A DNA stretch of 64,000 bases from Nemophila menziesii (GCA_029959085.1 JARWIR010000011.1:5333840-5397839), one strand, 5' to 3'. Positions 48,400 through 63,205 are shown, numbered from the stretch's first letter. A program made the numbers and translations. Notes: a model not told the origin generated them from the sequence alone.

Positions 48400-49681
48400 T
48401 AATTATGTATCAATATGCATTTTTCCCTTTTCATAAATGAGTAATTCTATATATCACTCATTTCATACAACCCTCATACCTCCTCTTTTAGGTAGTGTGA
48501 TTTGATTGCAAATTATTAAATTTCCACTCAAGGCACGCCATATAAGGAGGTAGTATAAAAAATTATTATAAAAAAATCAAGAAATATATACGAGCAACAT
48601 TAAATCTTATATGAGGATAAGAAATAAATATAAAATAAAATGCTTATTTTATGAATCGTATTAACAAAAAATATTTAACAATTATACAAGTAAACAAGAA
48701 ACTCATTAACTTCAGTTATCCATATAAACAAACATATAATAATAGAAATTGTACCTATAAAAGAGATTTAAACAACAAGGTATTAAGATAGATGCGAGAT
48801 CAAATTCATTCTAACACTTACGAAATAATTAAGTTACATACTGGATAAAACTTAATCACGAAACTTGATATATACATATATTGTGATACATATCGATATT
48901 CGTCAGTTACAAACATAGATCTTTCATATAAGATGAGAATTACTAATACTCTAAAATACTTACCATCAAGATCTATTTTAAAAATCTATTACATAACTCA
49001 AAAAAGATAAAAAAAATTATATGTATAAAACAATAAAATAATTTTTTTATTTTATTGCGTACCAATAATTTTATTTTATCTTTCTCGAGTTATGTAATAG
49101 ATTTTAAAAATAGATCTTGAGGGTAAGTATCTTAGAATATTAGTAATTGTCATCATATATGAAATATTTATGGTTGTAATTGAGGAATTTCGATATGTAT
49201 CAACATATATGTATATATCAAGTTTCGTGATTAAGTTTTATCCACTGTGTAACTTAATCATTTTGTAAGTGTTTGATTGAATTTGATCTCGCTTCTATCG
49301 TAATAACTTTTTTTAATTCTCTTTATTGGTATATTTTCTATTATTATATGTATGTTTATATTCATAAATGAAGTTAATGAGTTTCATGTTTACTTGTATA
49401 ATTGTTGAATATTGTTTGTTAATATGATTCATGAAATAAGCATATTTTATATTAATTTTTTTATCTTCATATAAAATTTAATGTTGCTCTTATATATTAT
49501 ATAATATATAAATAAGAATGCTATATACCACCCCCTTATGTGGAGTGGTTTGATTTGAAATGAAATAATTTTCAGTCAAATCACACCACGTAAAATGGGT
49601 TTGTATAAGGGTTGTACGAAATGAGTAAAATATAGAATTACTTATTTATAAAAAGATAAAAATACATATTGATACATAAGT
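48400..49681. repeat. U9 large palindrome
   Basis: Complete palindrome, centre near 49,045. From 48,457 on it is the duplicate of 29,650-30,874; it also keeps the outermost left arm that U6 lost. Confidence 0.8.
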
Positions 49682-51034
49682 AACTTTATATTTAAGTTTA
49701 AAACTACTTATTATTTAAAATTGTCAACACAAAATTGAGGCCATCTTTTAAACATTTGCAAAACCAACAACAATCTATCAAATATTATGTAAATAAAAGA
49801 TTAAGACTATCTTTTGATATATCTATGATTAGAGAGATTGAATATTAAATCAAAGTTAAAATCCAACCAAATAGATATTCATCATCATCAATCGTAAAAT
49901 AAAATACATATTCTTCTAAATAATATTTACAAACTATACCATAATAAAATAATTTTTAGTAAATTACTTTGAGCATTAAGAGAAGTTGAATTTTAATGGC
50001 TTGGAAGGGAAGCCAAAGAAGAAATGAAAAAGCGCAATCAACTGGAAAGAGAAATTGGATTTGGAAATTAAATTTGAATGGTATGGAATGGAAAAGAAAT
50101 ATAAGGAAAGAAACAATTAATTTAAATAGTATCTTTGCAATCAATTAACATAGATATAAATAATGAAATTGAACAATAAAAGTTTTTACTCTTCTTATAT
50201 TTGTTTTGATTATTTTTTACCGGTTTTGAGATTATTATCAAACATGTACTGTACAGAAGAAGAAGACTATGGATCTGAAAGTTTAATCTGGATGTTATTT
50301 TGCATGGTCAGAAACACACATGACAAGAGCTACAAAAAATACAATTTTACAAACTCCACCATTTAAATCAATCAAAAATTTACTCTTACTTAATTACTAT
50401 TAATGAATACTACATTGATTGAGATAGGGGGTCCTTTGCACGGATCAAAGTTTGATCGATCAAATAATGGATACATAATAAACAATATTTATTACTCACA
50501 TAATTGAGCAAGAATTGAAAAACGTACCTTGGATGACTTCAATAGGCTTTGTAGGAACGATCTTAATCTAAAAATTTTACAAACAAATAAGAAGTTACAA
50601 AACATACACAATCATATATAAAATAAGACCTGGATACCTTAGAAAGCGTAGGTTGCTTTGGGAAGGGTCTGCTAAATCAATTGTTTATTGCCTATAAAAG
50701 ATGAGATCGGGTTTTAAATTAAACCTTAATTTGGGTTCTTTGATGGTGGAGAATGGTCTTGTGCAGCTTGGTGGAAAGGTGAGTGTAAATATGGTCGAGA
50801 ATAGTCCTTGGCGGCGGTGGATGTAAGTGAAAAGTGATGAGATTAGATTAAAAATAAACTTTAATTTGGGTACTTTTTGTTTTTGCGTGTGTTACGGTGA
50901 TGGAATTATTTTTTCTTTTTGTTTTTATAATTAAATAACGGATTTCCTAATCAGTTTTTTCTTTGATGTTTGGGTATTAAATATCCACCACTTATGTTGG
51001 GGTCAGAATAAATTCTAGCGACAACTGGAAAAGT
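49682..51034. repeat. U9 spacer A
   Basis: Duplicate of U6 spacer A at about 98%; no supportable gene. Confidence 0.75.
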
Positions 51035-52248
51035 TTTTTTATCAATAAATTATACTTTTATTAAAATAAGCTCAACCTCCAATGTCATTACAACTTTCAC
51101 ATACTAGTGTCGAGCAAATATAAATCGACCTACTTTAACTATTACATAATAAGCCTATTACAATTTTAATCAAAACTAAAGAAAGAAACCCTAAACTATT
51201 AGGCCGAATAAGCTAATTGAACTCTATTTTAATAATAAGAGAATCTGCTTCTTTGCTTTTGTATTTTCTCTTTCCCACTTTCACATAGACTAGAATGTAA
51301 ATCCTTTTCCATATATGATCTTCACATAGGCAATTCCCACCATGTTACCTTTCATTTCTCTCCCTCCATACACAAGATATATAAGTAGTAATAAATGTCT
51401 CCACAATATCAACAACTTCTACACAATGAATTAAATTAATTATATTAATCAATTCTTCCAATTTTGCAGGATTAACCTTAACATTACACCGCTCAAGCAT
51501 CTTCAATAAAATTCTCTTTGTGAAAGAGCAGCTTATAAATAAGTGATTAACTTTTTCTATATTAGCATTGCAGAAACATTAGAGTGGGTTAACTTGCATT
51601 TCCGAACTGAGCTTAGCTTTGGTAGATAATCTGTCTTGAAAGCCTAACCAAGCAGTAAATGCACACCTCGGTATTCAAGACTTTGTCCATACTAGTTTCC
51701 ACCTTTTTACTTCACTCGTCTGAACTGTAATTTTCTCAAGGGTTTTCTTGAAGGAGAAACAACTTATATTACTCTCCTTCCATATAATAATATCATCCCC
51801 ACTAGAAAGTTTAATATTAGAGATATGAGGGAGTAATTTGCCCACAATAGGAGGCAATCTCCATCTATTACCCCCATAGAATGAAGAAATAGTTTTAATA
51901 CAGTTAATGTCATCGCTATAAGTTCAATTCCTAAGAATTCTTGTGAATTTTTTCCACCTAGCCATCTATCCCAAATTAAAAATGTATTCATACCATTCCT
52001 TATAACATGAGTAATAAAGTCATACGCTAGGTACCCGATCTTCAAAAATCTGATTCCATATCCATGTGTGAGATTGTTTTATATTCAAGCTCCAGATACA
52101 CCTGCCTTTAATGATATTATGATGAACCCACAAACTTCACAAATTGTGTTTTTGTGAGTATATTCTCCAGAAAGTAGCTAGGAGAAAAACTTTATTTATA
52201 TCTTCAATACTTGGAATACCACAAGACCTCCATGCACTTTACTAGAGC
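51035..52248 (-). pseudogene. U9 LINE fragment (zf-RVT)
   Basis: Duplicate of the U6 LINE relic with the same frame lesions (GCTATAAG near 51,915, extra A near 52,044). Open stretches 51,764-52,045 and 51,675-51,857. Confidence 0.8.
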
Positions 52249-53379
52249 AAATATTAATAACTCTTTTTTGTTTTAATAATTTATGTTTGAATTGATTTAT
52301 ATCAACAAAAAATAGTTAATTAATTAAACATTTTGCTAATTTGGTTTGACTTGAATATTTTTATAAATAACAGTGTATTATGAGATGAATTATAAGATTG
52401 TTGGTCATGATTTTACAAATATCGGGTATATATACTTCAAGTATGAAAATCTTTGATATCTTTTTATTGTGTCGTCGTGCATCTTTCTTGTTTTGGTTAT
52501 TTAAAGTACCAGTAGCTTTAAAATCCAAGTAACTTAATACTAAATTCATACCAATTAATTATATTATTATGATAAATATTAATTTACTACTTTTCACCAT
52601 TAACATAAATAGAATTTGGAAAATTTAAATATATTTTAGCCCTAATTCTATATGAATTATAACTTACTCCTATAAAAATAAGAAGTGATAACTCTTATTC
52701 CTGAAAAATAAAAAACTAAAAATATAATAATGGATGGAGATTTTGGTGATATTAATATGATGGTTATTTGGAATTCTAAGAATTACAAAGTTAATATTTT
52801 TTAAGATATAGGGATTATATACCATATTTATTAATGTATTATAAGTTTATGTTCTTAAGATTAATATGGATTGTATATTATTAACTTTATTAACAATGCC
52901 TCTTAATTTAAAAAGATATTGTGCATCTTTCAAATTAATATAATAAATAAGTATTTATATTATTTTTAAACTAAAAACACGATTATCTAAGTACGTGAGT
53001 TAAAATTCTTTGTTGTAGAATTTTAGCTAAAATTTAGATTTTATAATGATATAATATTCCATACAACAAATTTACTAAAACTAATAAATTCAAGAAGTAG
53101 ATAACAAAATTAAGAAATTGCACTGGTTAAAAACATGATTTAATGCATTTAATAAATAATGAATTACATGGGATGCATTTCGCTCGATCTTAATTGCACC
53201 CAAACAAGAATCGCAAAGCTCCTAATAATAACATTCCTCCAGGAACCACCAACCATCTATTCAACATATACATATTTAGTCAAAACAATTTATATAATTG
53301 AAAAAACTTCAAAAGTATTCGTAAACAAATCTTTACTAATTGAATCGATTGGCACTTACTTGGATTTTGATACTCAGAT
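52249..53379. repeat. U9 spacer B
   Basis: Duplicate of U6 spacer B; no gene. Confidence 0.7.
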
Positions 53380-54655
53380 AATTATGTATTAATATGCATT
53401 TTTCTCTTTTCATAAATGAGTAATTCTATATATCACTCATTTCATACAACCCTCGTACCACCCTCTTTTACGTGGTGTGATTTGATTTCAAATTATTTAA
53501 TTTCCAATCAAAGCACGCAATATAAGGAGGTAGTATAAAAAATTATTCTTAAAAAATCAAGAAATATATACGAGCAACATTAAATCTTATACAAAGATAA
53601 GAAATAAATATAAAATAAAATGCTTATTTTATGAATCGTATTAATAAAAAATATTCAAAAATTATACAAGTAAAAAAGAAACTCATTAACTTCAGTTATC
53701 CATATAAACAAACATATAATAATATAAATTGTACATATAAAAGAGATTTAAAAAAAAGGTATTAAGATAGATGGGAGATCAAATTCATTCTAGCACTTTC
53801 AAAATAATTAAGTTACATACTGAATAAAACTTAACCACGAAACTTGAAATATACATATATTGTGATACATATCGATATTCGTCAATTACAAACATAGATC
53901 TTTCATATAAGATGAGAATTACTAATACTCTAAGATACTTACCATCAAGATCTTTTTTAAAAATCTATTACATAACTCGAAATAAATAAAAAAAAAATTA
54001 TAGGGATAAAAGATTTATTTTATTTTATTGCGTACTAATAATTTTATTTTATCTTTCTCGAGTTATGTAATAAATTTTAAAAATAGATCTTGATGGTATG
54101 TATCTTAGAATATTAGTAATTCTCATCATATATGAAATATTTATGGTTGTAATTGAGTAATTTCGATGTGTATCAACATATATGTATATATCAAGTTTCG
54201 TGATTAAGTTTTATCCATTGTGTAACTTAATTATTTTGTAAGTGTTTGATTGAATTTGATCTCGCTTCTATCGTAATACTTTTTTTTTAATTTTCTTTAT
54301 TGGTATATTTTCTATTATTATGTATGTTTATATGCATAAATGAATTTAATGAGTTTTTTGTTTACTTGTATAATTGATGAATATGTTTGTTAATATGATT
54401 CACAAATTAAGCATTTTATTTTATATTAATTTTTTTATCTTCATATAAGATTTAATGTTGCTCATATATATTATATAATCTATAAATAAGAATGCAATAT
54501 ACCACCCCATTATGTGGTGTGGTTTGATTTGAAATGAAATAATTTTCAGTCAAATCACACCACGTAAAATGGGGTGGTGTAAGGGTTGTACGAAATGAGT
54601 AATATATAGAATTACTTATTTATAAAAAGATAAAAATACATATTTATACATAAGT
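53380..54655. repeat. U9/U10 large palindrome
   Basis: Duplicate of 34,571-35,849, centre near 54,010; hairpins near 53,455-53,545 and 54,500-54,580. Confidence 0.8.
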
Positions 54656-56262
54656 AACTTCATAATTAAGTTTAAAACTACTTATTATTTAAACTTGTCA
54701 ACACAAAATTGAGGCCATCTTTTAAACATTTGCAAAACCAACAACAATCTATCAAATATGAAGTAAATAAAAGATTAATGCTATCTTTTGATATATCTAT
54801 GATTAGAGAGACTAAATATTAAATCAAAGTTAAAATCCAACCAAATAGATATTCATTATCATCAATCGTAAAATAAAATACATATGCTTCTAAATAATAT
54901 TGACGAACTATATCACAATCAAATAATTATTAGTAAATTACATTGAGCATTAAGAGAAATTGGATTTTAACGGCTTGGAAGGAAAGCCAAAGAAGAAATG
55001 AAACAGCACAATCAACTGGAAAGAGAAATTGGATTTGGAAATTAAATTTGAATGGTTTGGAACGGAAAAGAAAGAGAAGGAAAGAAACCATTATTTTAAA
55101 TAGTTTATTTGCGATCAATTAACATAGATATAAATAATGCAATTGAACAATAAAAGTTTTAATTTTATTTACAAAATATTTTACTCTTCTTATATTTTTT
55201 TTATTATTATTGACCGGTTTTGAGATTATTATCAAACATGTACTGTACATAAGAAGAAGACTATGGATCCTAAAATTTAATCTGGATGTTATTTCGTATG
55301 GTCAGATACACACACGACAAGAGCTACAAAAAATACAATTTTACAAACTCCACCATTTAAATCAATCAAAAATTTACTCTAACTTAATTACTATTAATGA
55401 ATACTACATTGATTGAGATAGGGGGATCTTTGCACGGATCAATGTTTGATCAATCAAACGATGGATACATAATAAACAGTATTTATTATTCACATAATTG
55501 AGCAAGAATTGAAAAAGTACCTTGGATGACTTCAATAGGCTTTGTAGGAACGATCTTAATCAAAAAAATCTACAAACAAATAATAAGAAGTGACAAAACA
55601 TACACAATTATATATAAAACAAGACCTGGATACCTTAGAAAGGGTAGGTTGCCTTGGAAGGGTTTGCTAAATCAATTGTTTATGGACTGTAAAAATATGA
55701 AATCGGGTTTAAAATTAAACCTTAATTTGGGTTCTTCGATGGTGGAGAATGGTCTTGTGCAGGCTTGGTGGAAAGGTGAGTGTGAAGATGGTTGAAAGTA
55801 GTCCTTGGCGGCGTTGGATGCAAGTGAAAAGTGATGAGATTAGGTTTAGAAATAAACTTTAAATTGGGTTCTTTTTTTTTTGCTTGTGATATGGTGATGA
55901 AATTATTTTTTCTTTTTGTTTTTATAATGGAATAATGGATTTGCTAATCAGATTTTTCTTTGATTTTTGGGTATTAAATATGGGTAATACTTCCATCAAA
56001 TATTGGATGGTCCAATATTCATATCATGGTCATTGATAATTATAAAAAAAAACATGTCATATTAATAAGTTAATTACTTTTGTAAGTTTAAAACATGGGT
56101 TATGTGTATTAATATTATTGGTGTAGGATCATCCAATATTGGATGGAAGAAATATATATTTTTTAAATTAAAAGATAATTAATTAATGAAAAGTGGGTTC
56201 AGAAATAATCTTGTCCATCACTTATGTTGGGGTCAGAATCAATTCTAGCCACCACTGGAAAA
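54656..56262. repeat. U10 spacer A (with MITE)
   Basis: Duplicate of U7 spacer A apart from the MITE at 55,982-56,149. No supportable gene. Confidence 0.75.
55982..56149. mobile_element. MITE with CTTCCATCCAATATTGGATG ends, copy 2
   Basis: A 168-bp insertion flanked by AAATAT on both sides (55,976-55,981 and 56,150-56,155). Inverted ends built on CTTCCATC(C/A)AATATTGGATG. It sits at the same position of spacer A as the copy at 27,479-27,649. The flanking duplication is AT-only and so weakly informative. Confidence 0.75.
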
Positions 56263-57480
56263 GTTTTTTTATCAATAAATTAAACTTTTATTAAAATAAG
56301 CTCAACCTGCAATGTCATTACAACTTTCACCTACTAGTGCCGAGCAAATATAAATCGCCCTACTTTGACTATTACATAATAAGCCTATTACAATTTTGAT
56401 CAAAACTAAAGAAACAAACTCTAGACTATTAGGCCCAATAAGCTAACTAGACTCTATTTTAAGAATAAGAGAATCTGCTTCTTTACTTTTGTATTTTCTC
56501 CTTCCCACTTTCACATGGACTAGAATGTAAATCCTTTTCCATATATGATATTCACTTAGGAAATTCCCACCATGTTACATTTCATTTCTCTCCCACCATA
56601 CACAGTATATATAAGTAGTAATAAATGTACCTACAATATCAACAACTTCTACACAATGAATTAAATTGATTATATTAATCAATTCTTCCAAGTCGACATG
56701 ATTAACCTTAATATTACACCGCTGAATTATCTTTAATAAAATTCGCTTTGTGAAAGAGCAACTTATAAATAAGTGATTAACTTCTTCTATATTAGCATTG
56801 CAGAAACATCAAAGTTGGTTCACTTGCATTACCGAACTAAGCATCCTAGCTTTGATAGATAATCTGTCCTGAAAGCATAACCAAGAAATAAATGCACACC
56901 TCGGTATACAAGACTTTGTCCATACTAGTTTCCACCACTTTACTTCACTCTTTTCAACTGCAATTTTCTCAAAGGTTTTCTTGTAGGAGAAACGTCTTAT
57001 ATTACTCTCCTTAAATATAATAATGTCATCCCCACTAGAAAGTTTAATATTACAGATATGATGGAGTAGTTTGCCCACAATAGGAGGCAATCTCCATCTA
57101 TTACCCCTATAGAATGAAGAAATAGTTTTATTACAGTTAATGTCATCGCTACTAAGATCAATTCCTAAGAATTCTTGTGAATTTTTTCCACCTAGCCATC
57201 TATCCCAAATTAAGAATGTATTCTTATCATTCTTTATAACATGAGTAATAAAGCCATAAGCTAGGTACCTGATCTTCAAAATCTGATTCCATATCCATGT
57301 GTGAGCTTGTTTTATATTCAAGCTCCAGCTACACCTGCCTTTAATGATATTATGATGAACCCACAAACTTCACAAATTATGTTTTTGTGAGTATATTCTC
57401 AAGAAAGTAGCTAGGAGACAGACTTTATCTATATCTTCAATACATGGAATACCACAAGACCTCCTTGTACTTTACTAGAG
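56263..57480 (-). pseudogene. U10 LINE fragment (zf-RVT)
   Basis: Duplicate of U7 with fewer lesions: one open stretch of 185 codons (56,809-57,366) covers WNQILKIRYLAYGF, WDRWLGGKNSQEF, KWWKLVWTKSCIP and WLCFQDRLSIKAR. It stops before the Cys/His cluster. Still only the end of a LINE ORF2. Confidence 0.8.
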
Positions 57481-58651
57481 CAAATATTAATAAGTCATTT
57501 TTGTTTTAATAATTTATGTTTGAATTTATTTATATCAATGAAAATAGTTAATTAATTAAACATTTTGCTAATTTGGTTTGACTTGAATATTTTTATAAAT
57601 AACAGTGTATAATGAGGTGAATGATAAGATTGTCGGTCATGATATTACAAATATCAAGTATATATACTTAAAGTATGAAATTCTTTGATATATGTTTATT
57701 GTGTCGTCGTGCCTCTTTCTTGTTTTGGTTATTTAAAGTACCAGTAGCTTAAAAATCCAAGTAACTTAATACGAAATTCGTACCAATTAATTATATTATT
57801 ATGATAAATCTGAATTTACTACTTTTCACCATTAAAATAAATAGAATTTGGAAAATTTAAATATATTTTAACCCTAATCCTATATGAATTATAACTTAGT
57901 CCTATAAAAATAAGACGTGATAAGTCTTATTCCTGAAAAATAAAAAACTAAAAATATAATGATGGATGGAGATTTTGGTGATATAAATATGATGGTTATT
58001 TGGAATTATAAGAATTATAAAGTTAATATTTTTTAAGATATAGGGATAATATACCATATTTATTAATATATTATACATTTATGTTCTTAAGATTAACATG
58101 GATTGTATATTATTAACTTTATTAACCTTGCCTCTTAATTTAAAAAGATATTGTGCATCTTTCAAATTAATATAATAAATGAGTATTTCTATTATTTTTA
58201 TTATGTCTTGAATATGAAGATGATCTATGTGAACTAAAAACACTATTAACTAAGTACGTGCGTTAAAATTCTATGTTTTAGAATTTTAGCTGAAATTTAG
58301 ATTTTATAATGATATAATATTCCATATAGAAAATTTAGTAAAACTAATAAATTCAAAAAGTAGATAACAAAATTAAGAAACTGTACCGGTTAAAAACATG
58401 ATTTAATGCAATTAATAATCAATGAATTACATGGGATGCATTTTTCGCTCGATCTTAATTGCACCCAAACAAGACTCGCAAAGCTCCTTAAAACAACATT
58501 CCTTCAGGAACCACAAACCATCTATTCAACATATACATATTTAGTCAAAACAATTTATATAATGGAAAAAATTTCAAAAGTATTCATAAACAAATCGTTA
58601 CTAATTGAATCGATTGTGAGTAAGCACTTACTTGGATTTTGATACTCAGAT
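57481..58651. repeat. U10 spacer B
   Basis: Duplicate of U7 spacer B; no gene. Confidence 0.7.
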
Positions 58652-59938
58652 AATTATGTATCAATATGCATTTTCCCCTTTTCATAAATGAGTAATTTTA
58701 CATATCACTCATTTCATACAACCCTCATACCACCCTCTTTTACGTGGTGTGATTTGATTGTAAATTATTTAATTTCCAATCAAATCACGCCACATAAGGA
58801 GGTAGTATGAAAAATTAATCTTAAAAAATCAAGAAATATATACGAGCAACATTAAATCTTATACGAAGATAAGAAGTAAATATAAAATAAAATTCTTATT
58901 TTATGAATCGTATAAACAAAAAATATTCAACAATTATACAAGTAGTTAAGAAACTCATTAACTTCAGTTATCCATATAAACAAACATATAATAATAATAG
59001 AAATTGTACCTATAAAAGAGATTTAAAAAACACGTTATTAAGATAGATGCGAGATCAAAATCATTCTAACACTTATAAAATAATTAAGTTACATACTGGA
59101 TTAAACTTAATCACGAAACTTGATATATACATATATTGTGATACATATCGATATTCGTCAATTACAAACATAGATCTTTCATATAAGATGAGAATTACTA
59201 ATACTATAAGATACTTACCATCAAGATCTATTTTAAAAATCTATTACATAACTCGAAAAAGATAAATAAATTATAGGGATGAAAAAATAATTTTTTTTTA
59301 TTTTATAGCGTACCAATAATTTTATTATATCTTTCTCGAGTTATGTAATAGATTTAAAAAATAGATCTTGAGGGTAAGTATCTTACAATATTAGTAATTC
59401 TCAACATATATGAAATATTTATGGTTGTAATTGAAGAATTTCGATATGTATCAACATATATGTATATATCAAGTTTACTGATTAAGTTTAATCCATTGTG
59501 TAACTTAATTATTTTTTAAGTGTTTGATTGAATTTTATCTCGCTTCTATCGTAATACCTTTTTTTAAATTTATTTATTGGTATATTTTCTATTATTATAT
59601 GTATGTTTATATGCATAAATGAAGTTAATGAGTTTCTTGTTTACTTGTATAATTGTTGAATATTGTTTGTTAATATGATTCATAAAATAAGAATTTTATT
59701 TTATATTAATTTTTTTATCTTCATATAAGTTTTAATGTTGCTCATATATGTTATATAATTTATAAATAAGAATGCTATATACCACCCCCTTATGTGGTGT
59801 GGTTTGATTTGAAATGAATTAATTTTCAGTCAAATCACACCACGTAAAATGGGGTGGTATAAGGGTTGTACGAAATGAGTAATATATAGAATTACTTATT
59901 TATAAAAAGATAAAAATACATATTGATACATAAGTAAC
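58652..59938. repeat. U10/U11 large palindrome
   Basis: Duplicate of 39,674-40,868 without the ~70-bp arm deletion; hairpins near 58,730-58,815 and 59,780-59,865. Confidence 0.8.
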
Positions 59939-61318
59939 GTTATATTTAAGTTTAAAACTACTTATTATTTAAAATTGTTAACACAAAATTGATGCCATCT
60001 TTTCAACATTTGCAAAACCAACAACAATCTGTCAAATATGAAGTAAATAAAAGATTAAGGCTATCTTTTGATATATATACGACTAGAGAGACTAAATATT
60101 AAATCAAAGTTAAAATCTAACCAAATAGATATTCATCATCATCAATCGTAAAATAATATACATATGCTTCTAAATAAAATTGAAGAACTATACAATAATC
60201 AAATAATTTTTAGTAAATTATATCGAGCATTAAGAGAAATTGAATTTTATCGGCTTGGCAGGGAAGCCAAAGAAGAAATGAAAAAAGCTCAATCAACTGT
60301 AAAGAGAAATTGAATTTGGAAATTAAATTTGAATGGTTTGGAATGGAAAAGAAAGAGAAGGAAAGAAACCATTAATTTAAATAGTTTCTTTGCAATCAAT
60401 TAACATAGATATAAATAATGCAATTGAACAATAAAAGTTTGAATTTTATTTACAAAATATTTTACTCTTCTTATATATATTTTTATTATTTTTGACCCGT
60501 TTTGAGATTATAATCAAACATGTACTATACAGAAGAAGACTATGGATCTTTAGAATGGTCAGAAACACACATGACAAGAGCTACAAAAAATACAATTTTA
60601 CAAACTCTACCATTTAAACCAATCAAAAATTTACTCTAACTTAATTACTATTAATGAATACTACATTGATTGAGATAGGGGGTTCTTTGCACTGATCAAA
60701 GTTTGATCAATCAAATGATGGATACATAATAAAAAATATTTATTATTCACATAATTGAGCAAAAATTGAAAAACGTACCTTGGATGACTTCAATAGGCAT
60801 TGTAGGAACGATCTTAATCTAAAAATTTTACAAACAAATAATAAGAAGTGACAAAACATACACAATCATATATAAAACAAGACCTGTATACCTTAGAAAG
60901 GGCAGGTTGCCTTGGGAAGGGTCTGCCAAATCAATTGTTTATGGAATGTAAAAAGATGAGATCGGGTTTAATATTAAACCTTAATTTGGGTTCTTCGATG
61001 GTGGAGAATGGTCTTGTGATGGTCGAGAATAGTCCTTGGCTGCTGTGGCTGTAAGTGAAAAGTTATGAGATTAGGTTAAAAAATAAACTTTAATTTGGGT
61101 TCTTTTTGTTTTTGCGTGTGTTATGGTGTTGAAATTATTTTTCCTTTTTGTTTTTATAATGGAATAATGGATTTTCTAATCAGTTTTTTCTTTGATGTTT
61201 GGGTATTAAATATATTTTTTTTTGAATTAAAAGATAATTAATTAATGAAAAGTGTGGTCAGAAATAATCTTGGTCACCACTTATGTTGGGGTCAGAATCA
61301 ATTCTAACCACCACTGGA
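59939..61318. repeat. U11 spacer A
   Basis: Duplicate of U8 spacer A; no supportable gene. Confidence 0.75.
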
Positions 61319-62150
61319 AAAGTTTTTTTTATCAATAAATTAAAATTTTATTAAAATAAACTCAACCTCTAATGTCATTACAACTTTCTCCTACTAGTGC
61401 CGAGAAAATATAAATCACCTACTTTAACTATTACATAATAAGTGATTAACTTCTTCTATATTAGCATTGCAGAAACAGCAAAGTGGCTTAACTTGCATTT
61501 CCGAACTGAGCATCCTAGCTTTGGTAGATAATCTATCTTGAAAGCATAACCAAGCAATAAATGCACAAATCGGTATACAAGACTTTGTCCATACTAGTTT
61601 CCACCACTTTACTTCACTCTTCTCAATTGCAATTTTCTCAAGGGTTTTCTTGAAAGAGAAACCTCTTATATTACTCTCCTTCCATATAATAATATCATCC
61701 CCACTAGAAAGTTTATATTACAGATATGAGGGAGTAATTTGCCCACAATAGGAGGCAATCTCCACCTATTACCCCCATAGAATGAAGAAATAGTTTTATT
61801 ACAGTTAATGTCATCGCTACTAAGATCAATTCCTAAGAATTCTGGTGAATTTTTTCCACCTAGCCATCTATCCCAAATTAAGAATGTATTCTTATCATTC
61901 CTTGTAACATGAGTAATAAAGCCATAAGCTAGATACCTGATCTTCAAAATCTGATTCCATATCCATGTGTGAGCTAGTTTTAAATTCAAGCTCCAGATAC
62001 ACCTGCCTTTAATGATATTATTATGAACCCACAAACTTCACAAATTGTGTTTTTGTGAGTATATTCTCAAGAAAGTAGCTAGGAGGCAGACTTTATCTAT
62101 ATCTTCAATACATGGAATACCACGAAACCTCCTTGTACTTTACTAGAGCA
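61319..62150 (-). pseudogene. U11 LINE fragment with internal deletion
   Basis: Same ~400-bp internal deletion as U8, joined at ~61,440. Open at 61,666-62,034, then frameshifted at GTTTATATTAC. Confidence 0.8.
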
Positions 62151-63000
62151 AATATTAATAACTCTTTTTAGTTTTAATAATTTATGTCTGAATTTATTTA
62201 TATCAACAAAACATAGTTAATTAATTAAACATTTTCCTAATTTGGTTTGACTTGAATATTTTTATAAATACCAGTGTATTATGAGGTGAACGATAAGATT
62301 GCTAGTCATGATTTTACAAATATCAGGTATATATACTTAATGTATGAAATTCTTTAATATCTTTTTATTGTGTCGTCGTGCCTCTTTCTTGTTTTGGTTA
62401 TTTACAGTACCAGTAGCTTTAAAATCCAAGTAACTTAATACTAAATTTATGCCAATTAATTATATTATTATGATAAATATAAATTTTCAACTTTTCACCA
62501 TTAACATAAATAAAATTTGGAAAATTTAAATATATTTTAACCCTAATCCTATATGAATTATAACTTAGTCCTATAAAAATAAGACGTGATAACTCTTATT
62601 CCTGAAAAATAAAAAACTAAAAATATAATAATGGATGGAGATTTTGGTGATATAAATATGATGGTTATTTGGAATTCTAATAATCATAAATTTAATATTT
62701 ATTAAGATATAGGGATTATATACCATATTTATTAATATATTATACATTTATGTTCTTAAGATTAATATGGATTGTATATTATTAACTTTATTAACTCTTC
62801 CTCTTAATCTAAAAAGATATTTTGCATCTTTTAAATTAATATAATAAATGAGTATTTCTATTATTTTTATTATGTCTCGAATATGAAAATGATCTATGTG
62901 AACTAAAAACACAATTAACTAAGTACGTGCGTTAAAATTCTATGTTTTAGAATTTTAGCTGAAATTTAGATTTTATAATGATATAATATTCCATGTGATA
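62151..63000. repeat. U11 spacer B, cut at the retroelement block
   Basis: Duplicate of 43,082-43,930; no gene. Confidence 0.7.
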
Positions 63001-63205
63001 CATATATTTTTTAGAATTTTAGCTAAAATTTAGGAACTATCTTAGCTAAAATCTTTAATTAATTAACTATTTTTTGTTGATATAAATAAATTCAAACATA
63101 AATTATTAAATAAAAAAAGAGTTATTAATAAATTATTAAATCATAATATTAATAACTCTTTTTTGATTTATACCATTGAAATTTTCTATCAAAGCTAGGA
63201 TGTTC
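63001..63205. repeat. Patchwork of array pieces, duplicate
   Basis: Same order of scraps as 43,931-44,141, including the AAAGAGTTATTAATA hairpin. Confidence 0.7.

Larger units (their letters stand above)
29650..48456. repeat. Higher-order repeat, copy 1 (units U6-U8 plus retroelement block)
   Basis: TTAGGTAGTG at 29,681 corresponds to 48,488, and features at 31,149 and 36,124 recur at 49,956 and 54,930: a constant offset of 18,806-18,807 bp. The offset grows to about 19,068 by 42,598/61,666 through the 168-bp MITE and the duplication of its flank in U10 and a ~70-bp deletion in the 39.7-kb palindrome. Identity is about 98% by eye, far above that between neighbouring units. Confidence 0.85.
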
